The translations under genes and the position numbers were made by a program. The notes under the pieces are model-generated. The model saw only the letters and a program-made list of their open reading frames with translations. It did not search any database and was not told the DNA's origin. A stretch of DNA of 11,083 bases from Gonium pectorale (Eukaryota; Chlorophyta; Chlorophyceae; Chlamydomonadales; Volvocaceae), in assembly GCA_001584585.1 (NCBI GenBank), contig LSYV01000004.1, forward strand, positions 2,061,894 through 2,072,976, written 5' to 3'. Positions 1 through 8,348 of this stretch are shown here, piece by piece. Position 1 is the stretch's first letter, and each line of letters starts with the position of its first letter.

Positions 1-46
1 CTTCATTACCCCATCGCCCCCTCTGCCGGCCAATGCAACCCCTCAG

Positions 47-2767
47 GCAGCAACGCCGGCGCCGTGCGGCTGTACGGCGGCCGAATGCCGCACAGCGGCA
101 TGCTGCAGTACTGCAGTGCGGGCCGCGCCGGAGGCGGTGACGCCAGCGCCGCCAACGGCACCGCTGGCGCCGCCGCCGCCAGCCGGCCGCTGCAGTGGGG
201 CTCGGTGTGCAATGCGGGCTTCAAGGTGGCCGCAGCGCGGGCGGCGTGCAGGTGGGTGGGTTGATTCCGTCGGCAGCAGAGTTGCTGGGATCAGATAGCG
301 TGCATGCATGCGGGGGCATCCTCGCTTGGCATCCAGTTCCACAGCTGTGGAGTGTGTCGGCGTCGCTTAAGACCGGGTGTACACCTACGTATCGTACGCA
401 TGCACGCCGTACGCTTCGCAGGCAATTGGGCTACGTGGACGGCTTCATCCTGACGCGGCCGCACAACGGATCGTACGGCGTTGACGGCCTGTACTACACA
501 TTCACGGCCAACCCGCCGTACATGCCGGTGTGGCTGTCGGACGTGCAGTGCGGCGCCAACGCCAGGAGCCTGGCCGGCTGCTCGCCCCAACCGCCCCAAC
601 CGTCAGTATGCGGCCGCAACGCTGACGTCGGTGAGAGCCCTTGGGTGCCCTGAGTTTTGTGACTGGTCCTTACAGTGTTGTTGTTGGAAGCTCGAGCGCT
701 GATCGTGTTCTCGCGCCTTCCTCCAGGCCTCACGAACCCCACTGCATATGCACCCATGTAACACCCAGCCTACCCTCGCCGCCCTCGCCGCCCGCTCCAC
801 CCCCCCCCACCACCACCAAACCCAACCCCGCCCACCGCTCCTGCAGCCTTGCGGTGCCTGGCGGCGCGGAGGGTGCAGAAGCGATACGGATGTGAGTTGT
901 CGTCTGTGCAGCCGCGGTACCGCGGTACGGAGCACGGCTGAGAGCTGAAACCCTGTTCCACAACCGACTCACGGATGCGTGAACGGCGTCAAGACCCGAG
1001 AAATATATAACCGCAATCTCAACCGCCTGCGACCCGCACCTGCATGGCACCATATGTTCCGCAATCACCCACCCACCCACCCACCCATTCAAGGTACTCG
1101 TCCTAGCGCTCCCACACCCACCCGTCGCCCGCGCACAGGCACCGCCGCCTCCGAGGGCTCTGTCCGGCTGGTGGGCTCCGCGGGCGCCTCCCCGCCCGCC
1201 GGTAGCGTCCAGGTGCGGGGTTGCGTGCGTTGGGGCCGAGTACGGGCCGCTCCCGCGCGTCTGTCCTTGTCTGTCAGATTGAAGCCTCTCCTGCGGTCAG
1301 TGGTTCTCTGCACGTATCATCAACTCCTCCACATCTGCAAGGGGCGCGTCCACTGCGGTATTGCTGCCTTCTGCCGTAATCATGGATCCCGTTTAGTGCC
1401 AAGGCAAAGGCTTCTTTATTTGCGCACCTCCTCACTGCGCCTCCACCCCCCTCGGCCCCTCGGGCCCTCGGCCCCAGGTGTGCATTGGCAGGAAGTGGGG
1501 CACCGTGTGCGACAGCGGATGGGACGACGCGGACGCCAGCGTGGCCTGCAGGTACGACCTGCTGGATACGGCCGGGTACGGCGTGTCGTGTGTGCATGTG
1601 TACGGGTGCGCGCCACATCAAACCAGCGTCCACATGTTCCAGGCCGCCTGTGGGCCCCCGCGTTCCCGCGTCCCTGTTTCCGTCGTCACCACTCCTCCGC
1701 GGTCCCTGCTCCCCCCCACCCATGCCCTCCCCTCCCCCCTCCCCTGTACGGCACTCCTCGCAGGCAGCTCGGCTACGCGGGCGGTGCGGCGGTGATGGGC
1801 TCGGGCAGGCTGGCCAACGGCAGCGCCCCGCCGCCCCAGTGGGCCGCCCCGGGGGCGTTCCCGCGGGGGCCCCGCGACATGAAGGTGCTGCTGGAGGGCC
1901 TGGCCTGCGGGCCGGCGGACACGAGGCTGGACCAGTGCGGCGGCTCCGGGGCCGGGACTGGTCCCGGGACTGGCTGCGCCGGACACAGGTAGGGCACGGG
2001 GGTGTGGAGGTCACGGGTGGCGCCCGCCTGGACTCTTACGTTGCTGCGGCTATGGGACGCCGGGACGGGCTGCGCCGGACACAGGTGTGGCACAGGGTTG
2101 GGAGTAGGGTAGGCTGGGTGGTTGGCCATTGGCTGGCGGGGCGCATTGGTTGGCTTGTGGCGGCAACATACGCCGCGGCCTCGATTCCTACTCGGTGGGT
2201 AGGGCTGTGGGCCCGGCAAGCTGGTGGCGAAATGGGGCGGCGGAGGGGGGGTAGATATTCAGTCCGTGGGTGAAAGCTGACTGGGGGGGGGCGGGGGGAA
2301 CCCGGGGGCGGGATGAGCCCGTGTGGGTGTGCGGGCATCGCATCGCAGCGGCGGATTCGAGTCAGAACCGGGAACGGGGCGTGGGAGCCGGGTGCGGCGG
2401 GCAGTGTGATGGGCCGGTTGCTGGGGAACACTGGGCGAGGCTCGAGAGGCGCCGGACTGGGCCCTGGGCCCTGGCCTGCACGGAGAGTGGGGGGGGGGGG
2501 GATGGCTGGGGTGCGACGGTGCCCCGCAGCCCGATGTTCGTTTGCTCCGCACGCGGGGGTGGTCCCTCCCCCTGCTGCCGTGCCGCCCGCAGTTGCCACC
2601 GCCCCACTGCGTCAACCGCACCCCCCCCCCACACACACACACACGTTTCCCGTTCCGTATGACCCCCCTTCTCCACGCCACGCCACGCCGCAACCCTGCC
2701 GCGCAGCCGCGACGCCGGAGCCGTGTGCTTCAACTCGACATCCTCGCCGCCGGGGCCGGGGCCGTGA
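47..2767 (+). CDS. SRCR-domain protein, 3' part, two tandem SRCR domains, seven exons (5' partial)
   Basis: Manual gene model: exons 47-251, 422-630, 847-891, 1139-1212, 1478-1551, 1764-1988 and 2707-2767 (TGA at 2765-2767). Intron phases are 2, 1, 1, 0, 2, 2, all GT-AG. The spliced frame is 296 codons plus stop. Counting from the Ser codon at 49-51, SRCR domain 1 is about residues 5-141 and domain 2 about 161-284, followed by a 12-residue Ser/Pro/Gly tail. The model rests on SRCR landmarks: VRLYGG and VRLVG starts, GSVC and GTVCDSGW, AACRQLGY and VACRQLGY across introns, PVWLSDVQC, and the DVALRC and RDAGAVC ends. SRCR domains are disulfide-bonded extracellular ligand-binding modules, and green algae encode many such proteins of mostly unknown role. 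The frame is also open through 1-46, but CTCAG at 42-46 gives a phase-1 acceptor like that of domain 2, so 47 is preferred. Ligand, location and full length cannot be told. The last exon is the least certain, because it is short and follows a 718-bp intron. Confidence 0.82.
252..421 (+). other. Intron 1 of the SRCR gene
   Basis: GTGGGT donor at 252 and CTTCGCAG acceptor ending at 421, phase 2, 170 bp. It splits the Arg codon of the ACR|QLGY motif. Intron 5 (1552-1763) interrupts domain 2 at exactly the same codon and phase, so this intron predates the duplication of the two domains. Confidence 0.85.
631..846 (+). other. Intron 2 of the SRCR gene
   Basis: GTGAGA donor at 631 directly after the DV codons, and a long C-rich tract ending CTCCTGCAG at 846; phase 1, 216 bp. 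The acceptor was chosen because it alone restores the SRCR terminal motif (DV-A-LRC). An earlier CTCCAG at 721-726 gives a frame that stops after about 12 codons. Confidence 0.72.
892..1138 (+). other. Intron 3 of the SRCR gene (between the two domains)
   Basis: GTGAGT donor at 892 and GCGCACAG acceptor ending at 1138; phase 1, 247 bp. It lies in the linker between domains, and its phase matches the proposed acceptor at 46 before domain 1, as expected of a phase-1 module boundary. It contains a 14-bp perfect palindrome (912-925) and a CCCA-repeat tract near 1069-1087. Confidence 0.7.
1213..1477 (+). other. Intron 4 of the SRCR gene
   Basis: GTGCGG donor at 1213 and GGCCCCAG acceptor ending at 1477; phase 0, 265 bp. 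It separates the codons for GSVQ and VCIGRKWGTVC. Domain 1 has no intron here: its equivalent stretch (GMLQYCSAG) is continuous. The 7-mer CCAGGTG occurs at both intron ends (1209-1215 and 1474-1480). Confidence 0.8.
1552..1763 (+). other. Intron 5 of the SRCR gene
   Basis: GTACGA donor at 1552 and a strong C/T tract ending CTCCTCGCAG at 1763; phase 2, 212 bp. It interrupts the VACR|QLGY motif at the same codon and phase as intron 1 does in domain 1. Confidence 0.85.
1989..2706 (+). other. Intron 6 of the SRCR gene, long, with duplicated donor and microsatellite
   Basis: GTAGGG donor at 1989 and GCCGCGCAG acceptor ending at 2706; phase 2, 718 bp, about three times the other introns. The acceptor was chosen because the next codons read RDAGAVC, the expected SRCR end. 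The intron holds a second copy of the exon-6 end and donor (about 2062-2096), G runs near 2282-2298 and 2491-2500, a C run at 2621-2630 and an AC repeat at 2631-2644. No open frame in it resembles a protein I know. Confidence 0.65.
2621..2645. repeat. C homopolymer followed by AC microsatellite
   Basis: About ten C followed by seven AC units, inside intron 6 of the SRCR gene. It adds to the pyrimidine-rich run before the acceptor. Such tracts vary in length between strains. Confidence 0.9.
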
Positions 2768-4444
2768 CATGCCGTGTCGCATCAAAACCGAGCCGGTCCC
2801 TCGTACCCAGGCAGGCAGGCCGGACCCCGGCAAGGCCTCAAAACGTCGTCGGACGGAACAAAACAGTGGAGCCGCGGGGCCAGTGGCCACATGGCCACAT
2901 GGCCGGCGGCTCAAATAGCTTGTATGTACGCGTATGCATTTGCTCGGCTGGCGGCTGCCCTTGCGAGAGAGTGACGGGGTGGTTCTGCCGTAACCAGCGC
3001 AATTCATAGGTCCGCACAGCCCGTTGCTGTCCGGCGCAGAAGGGGGGCGCGCGAATGGCGGCGACGGCGGCGTGGGTGGCTCACCCGCAAGCTGTTCCGG
3101 GGCAGCACGGTATCTGTGATTGGGCATGGGTGATTGTTTACGATCCGGAATGTGGCCGTGGGTACCCACCGTACAGGATAGGCCAGGTCAACGCATGCTC
3201 CACTGGTGGCGCCTGGGCGCCTCGGCATTGCATTTATATTCTTACCCGCCGGGCTCGAGGCGTCATACGAACCGAACACGTCGCGTGCGCTCTGATGTGT
3301 CTCAGGGGCCGCAATGGTGGCAGGAGGTGCCATTGTGTTGTGTCCCACTTAACCGGGGTGTGCGCCGTAGAGGTGGGCAGCGCGAGGGCGGGCGGGCGTG
3401 CGTGTGGGAACAAGCGGCACGGCACGGAGCTAACCCGGGCTGGCGGCTGGCAGGCGCCCCGCCGCTCAACAGCGTGCCCGACTCGGGCTTAGGCTGGGCC
3501 CACACTTCCGGATGCGCGCGCAAATCCGTAGGGCTGCGTCCGGCGGTGTGCGATATGGCCGCATCGAGAGCTGCGCTGCTGAGGTGCGTCGGTCGTTGTC
3601 TGGGAGGTGAGGCGCACGGCAGTGGTCAAGACATTGAGCCTCTGTGCCCCTTACCGTACTCGGTACTGTTTAGGAGTCGCATGGTAGGAATTGTGGTAGA
3701 ACGACACGGTAGCTAGTGGATACGAATAGAAAGAGAAAAGTTACGATGGAGAAGTTCACTGTGATAGCTTGCCGTGAAGTACAGCGTGCTTGGCGGTTGG
3801 GCGTTGGGTTTCCATTCCTGTTGGAGGTTATGCATGTGTGTATCGCAGCAACGGTCGCGTGCCAACGGCCAAAGCTCGTGGCGGCCTGCGCGAGAGGCAG
3901 CTCGTTACAATAGAGATCCCATTGAGCAATGGCGGCCTGCGGGGCTGCGGACCCGCAGCCGTGTCGGCAGACTCTGTGTGGCGGCGCCGGTTTGCGGATG
4001 ATTGGCGCCGGTGGTTGGTGTGAAAGAGATTTGTCAAAGGCTGGACGGAACGGGCCCGCCAGCGCCGGCCCGTATGCAGCATCTCGTACATCGTTCGTAC
4101 GCCCGTACGTTCGTACGGCGACCAGCAGCGGGAGCCGCAGCAACCACTGCCGTATGCACCCTCCCGTTGCATCTGCTGGCTCATTACGCCTAGAAGGCCG
4201 CCCGCAGGGTGCGGGCAGGTGCAGGCAGGCGCCTAGGAGCCGGAGCTGGCAACCGGGGGGCGGGGACCGGTGATGGATGCCCACTGGGTGGTTGGTGGAA
4301 CCGGCGACGGTCGTAGAGGGTGGGGGTGGTGGGCAGATGGTGCGTGTGGAGTCGCCGTTGCGCGCCGAGTTGAGAGCCAACCCGTGGCTGAACGGACTGC
4401 CCTCCGCCGCGGATAGGCTGGGGGGCGCAGAGGTCTCTCCTGCC

Positions 4445-4449
4445 TGTAA
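4445..4449 (+). other. Candidate polyadenylation motif TGTAA for the SRCR gene
   Basis: TGTAA is the usual polyadenylation signal of volvocine nuclear genes. This is the first + strand copy after the SRCR stop codon at 2765-2767. The distance is long, so either the 3' UTR is unusually extended, a variant signal is used nearer the stop, or the gene continues into further exons. Confidence 0.2.
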
Positions 4450-5297
4450 CCCTCCCCAGAGCAACCAAGGCAGTGTTGGCAAGCAGGCCTTGGCGGGACA
4501 CTGCGGCGGGACAGCATGTTGGTTGGACTGCAGACGTGCAGACTGCAGCTCGCAAGGGGCGCTTAGAGCAGGGGCCTGAAGGCCGCCTTTCCACTGCAGC
4601 TGCGGAACCGCGCACTGTGCCCCTCGGGGCTGACGGCGCCGGGCTTCGAGCGTTCTGCGTTGGTACAAGCCCCCACCTGGACGTGTCCGCAGGCCGTTGT
4701 GAACGCATCCCCCACATTCATACATTTGGGCGGGCGCCCTGCAGAAATGCTGCTTTGTTTGCGCCGTGTGCCGCGGTGACATGCTCGTTTGCTGCTCCAC
4801 GTGCGTGTGCCCACTCGCTCGGACGCCGCCCGGCGCTTCCAATACTTACGGCCGCGCGCGCTCCGTACCGCCGGCGGAGGGGTGAGGCGCTGTGACGCGG
4901 CCATGTCCCCATGCCCCATGCATCGTGGCTGCGGGCGGGCTGGGCGGCACACCGGCGGGCCAGCGAGCAAGCGGCCGTCCCAGCTACGATCCAGCCATCG
5001 GCGGGAGTCCGGCGGGAGTCCCTCGGGAGCAACTCACGGCGGCATAAACGCCGGCACGCAGAATTAGCGCGGCCCGCGCCGCGCGTTGTGCATTCGTGCG
5101 TGCAGCAACATGTGTATCGTGGACGACCGTTGGAGCGACGCATGTATCGGTACACGCCCACAAGCAGAGGAGGGGACTTCCGTACGTGTACGTGCTTTTT
5201 TACGCATCTGACGGACGCGCTTGATCTATGGTTGGCTGCCGGCTGGTGCACCCACCCAAGTGCCGCACGAGTGCGACGCGGGACGTGCTGGAAACAT

Positions 5298-5313
5298 CAC
5301 ACCCCCGGGTGTG
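5298..5313. repeat. Short inverted repeat (7-bp arms)
   Basis: CACACCC and GGGTGTG arms separated by two bases. It is a small potential hairpin in the spacer with no gene context to suggest a role. Confidence 0.6.
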
Positions 5314-5961
5314 TAAGTCCGTAGAGGTTGCCTTCCCCGATTCTGGTTCTCTTTTATGTGCAGCGGCGCGCCTACGCCCCCTAGCTACGTACGTGCATGC
5401 AGGTCGACCCGGGGGCCGGGGCGCAGAGCCTTGTCATATCAGCAGTGCATAGCTGAGCCCCTTCTCGACACCTTGCCTGCTCCTCCGTCCTGCCCCTGCC
5501 GCCGTCGAACGCTACTAGTGCAAGTCCCATGTCCCATCCCCGGCCCTGGCGTCTGGTCCCGGCCGACCCTGCTCTTCCCGTCGGGCCGCAGTGAGGTCGC
5601 ACCAGGCGAAGGCGCAAAGGAGGGGATATGGGTTCGGCCCGGCTGGCTTTGGTACCAGGCTTGCGGGCTTGAGGTCAACAACCCATGCCGTCGTTCGTTG
5701 CCAGCCAGCCGCCTACTGCGGTTGGTGAAAGCAAAACGCTTCAGGGGCACGGCTGCAATCCAGATGCGCACGGCCGAGCTGGTGCAGGTATGGGGTTGGG
5801 TTCGACGAGATTTAGCTTCCCGCACTCGCATCATTCGTGTCCCATGATGTTGCAGAGCGGTTACACATGCTCCAGCCGTCCCAGCACTGTTGTACTGCTA
5901 CCATGGTCACCACTGCTCCCACTACTCGACTCCCAAACACCTCCAAAACACGAAAAGCAAA

Positions 5962-5966
5962 TTACA
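5962..5966 (-). other. Candidate polyadenylation motif TGTAA for the 109-aa gene
   Basis: This reads TTACA on the + strand. It is the first TGTAA met downstream of the minus-strand stop at 7383. A second copy follows at 5865-5861. Cleavage would be expected some 10-20 bases further left. Confidence 0.35.
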
Positions 5967-7143
5967 CAACAGAGAGTGGAAGGCCAGCCCACGACTTCGC
6001 CAATACTTCATATTCTCCAGTTTGATTGCCTGCACAGCCGCACATCCTCTACTCAAGAGGAATGTACAGCACATTCGGGGGAAAAACGGACGACCCCGCT
6101 TCGCACGTTGGTGCGTTGGCCGAGGTAATCACGGACCGCCTTGCATATTGTGTGTGACCCTCGGGAGCCGCATGTAGAATCCGACCCATCGATGCGAGGG
6201 GGAACGACAGCCCATCGGGTTGTGAAGGCCCTGCCCCGGAATCATCCCAAGCTCAACCCAAGCCTGGCTCGGCAATCTCGAGTATGTCGCCGTACACCGT
6301 ACGCATCGTACCGTAACTCGTACACTGAAGTCGTGAGGAGGCCACAATTCTAACGTCTGAATATGTAATACAAACACAGGAGCACACTTCCACTACCAAT
6401 TGCCCAGCAAAAGAATGCAGAACTGTCCATGACACGCGAACAATCAAGCAGCGCACGGCAGCCGTAAAACGGTAGAGGGAAGTCGAGTGTCGCGAGCGGG
6501 GGATCCACGAATATGAGCGGCGCACACAGGGGACGCTACGACGTACGGAATGAAGTCACTCTGGACTGGAAAGACAGACAAAAGCCAAGGGGCCGCGCAA
6601 ATAGTAGAGAAGGGACAAACACACGACCTAAATGAGCACGCAGCACCGCTCTGCGTCCCCCCACTCTCGAGGGTGCATCCCCCGATCCGCGTCAGCCTCT
6701 CACGGTCGGGCGCACACAGACACGTGTGCGCCAAAAAACGCCCCGGACACCTTGTGTGTGTGGTGGGGGGGGGTGGGGTGTCCCAATGCTAAGTGGCCGC
6801 CGCGCAATATGCGCCAGCAGACTGGTGGATGTGTCCGCCCACACATGCCCACCCCAACATCCTGAATCCAGGCGGTTCCGTGCACTCCATGAACGCCGCC
6901 GTGAACGCTGCCAAGAATGAAGATTTATGGCTCCGAATCCGTCACACGTCTCATGACATTTCACGGCATCACACCTACGCACGGCGAGAGTACCGCCGTC
7001 AACAAACCCACACCCGCGCTATGAAGCAAACTGTTTGCAAACACACTTGACGCCTCCAATCCGACGGTGCGGCGTGGCTGCGTACTTTGCCACAACAAGT
7101 GCGCAAGACGCAATAGCGCAAACCCACACCACACCTTCCCAAC

Positions 7144-7175
7144 CACACACACACACACACACACGCACACACACA
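7144..7175. repeat. AC/GT microsatellite
   Basis: About ten CA units, a single G interruption, then about five more. It lies in the putative 3' UTR of the minus-strand gene and would be a GT repeat in that transcript. Confidence 0.9.
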
Positions 7176-7382
7176 AAAAGGTGCCCCCTATGATGCATAG
7201 ATTCCGAAGGGTGCAAACCGCCAGCCCCCAAGCCCCGCAACCCGCCTATCTCCTTCGCCCGGAATAAGGACTGCAAGTAGGTGAATTGAGCTGGGAGCGC
7301 CTAACATGCTTTCCATGTGATAAGAATCCATGCAGTCCGAACAACCGGCCCACGCGGCCACTAAAACCCGCATCCGACACGC

Positions 7383-7712
7383 TTAATACCCATTATACAC
7401 CGCGTTGGCAAAGCGGCGCAGCTCGCTCATCACGTTCTTAAACCGCGGCAAGCGCCCCACGGGCATGAGCGCTGCGGCCGCAGCGACCACCTGCGCGCCG
7501 CCCTGAACTTGTATGAGCGCCGGGGGCAGAGGCGGGCCCTGAGGCTGTCCGCCTACTCCCGTACCCCCAACCATCGCGGCAGCTGTCAGAACAGCTAGCC
7601 AGTCGTTGCTCTGGTTGCCCGAGGCGCTGGAGGACAGCGAGGAGGATGAAGTGTTGGCGCTGGCGCGCGGCAGCGAAGGGGCATCGCTAAAGGAAGACTG
7701 GACGCCAGCCAT
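7383..7712 (-). CDS. Unrecognised 109-aa protein, intronless coding region
   Basis: The ATG is at 7712-7710 and TAA at 7385-7383, reading leftward. An in-frame TAG at 7760-7758 lies 15 codons upstream, so this is the first possible Met in this exon. The ATG context (AACTCACATGGCT) is reasonable for algae. The protein has a Ser/Ala/Asn-rich start (about 1-36), then NDWLAVLTAAAMVGG, a Gly/Pro/Gln-rich stretch (about 51-70), a hydrophobic Ala/Val helix-like segment (about 71-86), and a basic end with RLPRFKNVMSELRRFANAV and a final YNGY. The basic, amphipathic C-terminus looks the most conserved-like part. There are no clear signal peptide, catalytic residues or known domain. Codon use favours GCC, CTG, CGC, GGC and AAC like a real nuclear algal gene. 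I do not recognise the family. The coding region itself is likely real; function is unknown. Confidence 0.68.
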   Translation of the reverse strand: MAGVQSSFSDAPSLPRASANTSSSSLSSSASGNQSNDWLAVLTAAAMVGGTGVGGQPQGPPLPPALIQVQGGAQVVAAAAALMPVGRLPRFKNVMSELRRFANAVYNGY

Positions 7713-7930
7713 GTGAGTTGACGGGCTTGCGGTTTGCGCAGTCAGAGCGAGAGCCGCCTATGAATACAAGGTTTCAAAGAACAAGTCCGCTGGGCTACAG
7801 AATTGTTCTGGAGATAATTTGAGAAAGAAGAAGAATGAACAGAGCGTCCGGGTGCTTGCCAAGGTTCAGCTCACGGACCTCAACAACGTTGTAGATGTCT
7901 AGGCGTAATTTGGCACCTGTGAATAAGACA
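7713..7930 (-). other. Probable 5' UTR and start region of the 109-aa gene
   Basis: The 218 bp upstream of the ATG are less GC-rich than the surroundings. On the minus strand a pyrimidine-rich run ending TCTCCAG (AG at 7809-7808) resembles a 3' splice site, so a 5' UTR intron is possible. A clear TATA box or transcription start cannot be assigned. Confidence 0.35.
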
Positions 7931-8348
7931 AAGCCCTAATAGCTCCTAGGCAAGCTTCTCGAGGGAAAGGGAAACGCCTGGGGTGGGAATCCCGCTCGCC
8001 TCCTCATCCATAGTCGTACGACTTCGCGTTGCACTCGACCTGGGCCTCTCGCATGGCCCTTTCGTTTCGCCGCGAACAAGATAGGAGACCCTCTGATACA
8101 AGTTCTTTTTGGTGGACTTCGCCCAGCATGGCGCCCTGCTCGCCCACGTGCTGAGTCTCGCCCAAGCCCGCTGCCCTTCGCCCACCGTTCTGCCTCCCGC
8201 ATTCGTGCCATTCGTCAAACACAGTAGTGTCTCCCGAGCATGCGTGCACATGCACGCAGCCTGCTGCGAGGGACAACCTCTTGGGATTCCGCCACCATGC
8301 ATGACCTTGCGACCGTACGGTACGCGGCACCTGCGAGCAAGCACACGA

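Larger units (their letters stand above)
61..857 (+). other. SRCR domain 1 (spread over exons 1-3)
   Basis: The domain opens with AVRLYGG at about 61-81 and has the first core cysteine in GSVCNAGF. The ACR codon is split by intron 1 (AG|G), then exon 2 continues as QLGY and later PVWLSDVQCG. It closes with NADV, intron 2, then ALRC. Six core cysteines are in the spacing of group A SRCR domains, plus one extra cysteine in LQYC near strand 2. An Ala/Gly/Ser-rich insert of roughly 30 residues (about 118-183) separates the first strands from the GSVC motif, a low-complexity expansion typical of volvocine proteins. The conserved aromatic/Asp block WLSDV is intact, so the fold should be functional. 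Confidence 0.85.
1159..2728 (+). other. SRCR domain 2 (spread over exons 4-7)
   Basis: The domain opens with SVRLVGS in exon 4 and continues after intron 4 as VCIGRKWGTVCDSGW, a textbook SRCR core. VACR then splits at intron 5 and exon 6 continues QLGYAGG. The usual WL..V.C strand appears as KVLLEGLACG, so the Trp-Leu pair is replaced. After DQC and TGCAGH, intron 6 splits the next codon and exon 7 gives RDAGAVC. Six core cysteines are present, plus an extra one in VQVC at the same relative place as the extra cysteine of domain 1. A Gly/Pro-rich insert (about 1798-1878) lies between the QLGY and LLEGLAC blocks. Confidence 0.8.
2768..5850. other. Spacer without a supported gene (possible long 3' UTR at its left end)
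   Basis: No domain, splice-consistent exon series or RNA gene recognised on either strand. The left part is G/T-rich on the + strand, which would suit a 3' UTR of the SRCR gene. However, the first + strand TGTAA is at 4445-4449, about 1.7 kb after the stop. Small repeats occur: a 9-bp tandem (TGGCCACA-type) near 2883-2903, a GTAC cluster at 4086-4116, an 11-bp tandem at 5000-5021 and a short inverted repeat at 5298-5313. Long open frames are present, but they look like products of GC-rich DNA. Confidence 0.5.
5845..7382 (-). other. Probable long 3' UTR of the 109-aa gene
   Basis: After the TAA, the minus strand runs about 1.4 kb with G/T-rich composition (A/C-rich on the strand given) and an AC/GT microsatellite. 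It holds no supported coding frame. The nearest minus-strand TGTAA motifs are at 5966-5962 and 5865-5861. Long 3' UTRs ending shortly after TGTAA are common in volvocine algae, which makes this the simplest reading. Transcript data are absent, so the extent is inferred. Confidence 0.35.

Noticed and set aside
721..760. Alternative acceptor CTCCAG at 721-726 for exon 3 of the SRCR gene
   Set aside because: The resulting frame stops at TAA within about 12 codons and lacks the final SRCR cysteine, whereas the acceptor at 846 restores DVALRC.
979..1992. A 337-codon + strand open frame that appears to be one continuous protein
   Set aside because: It reads through introns 3, 4 and 5. Only the parts at 1139-1212 and 1764-1988 belong to the SRCR frame, and the rest has no domain similarity.
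1274..2014. A 246-codon minus-strand open frame
   Set aside because: It lies antisense to the SRCR exons and is an Arg/Pro/Gly-rich shadow of GC-rich coding DNA.
2350..2365. A GGATTCGAGTC tRNA T-loop-like sequence in intron 6
   Set aside because: The flanking bases do not form a T stem, and no acceptor or anticodon arms were found nearby.
7144..7175. AC repeat as a telomere or satellite edge
   Set aside because: It is a short dinucleotide microsatellite, unlike the TTTTAGGG-type telomere of chlamydomonads.
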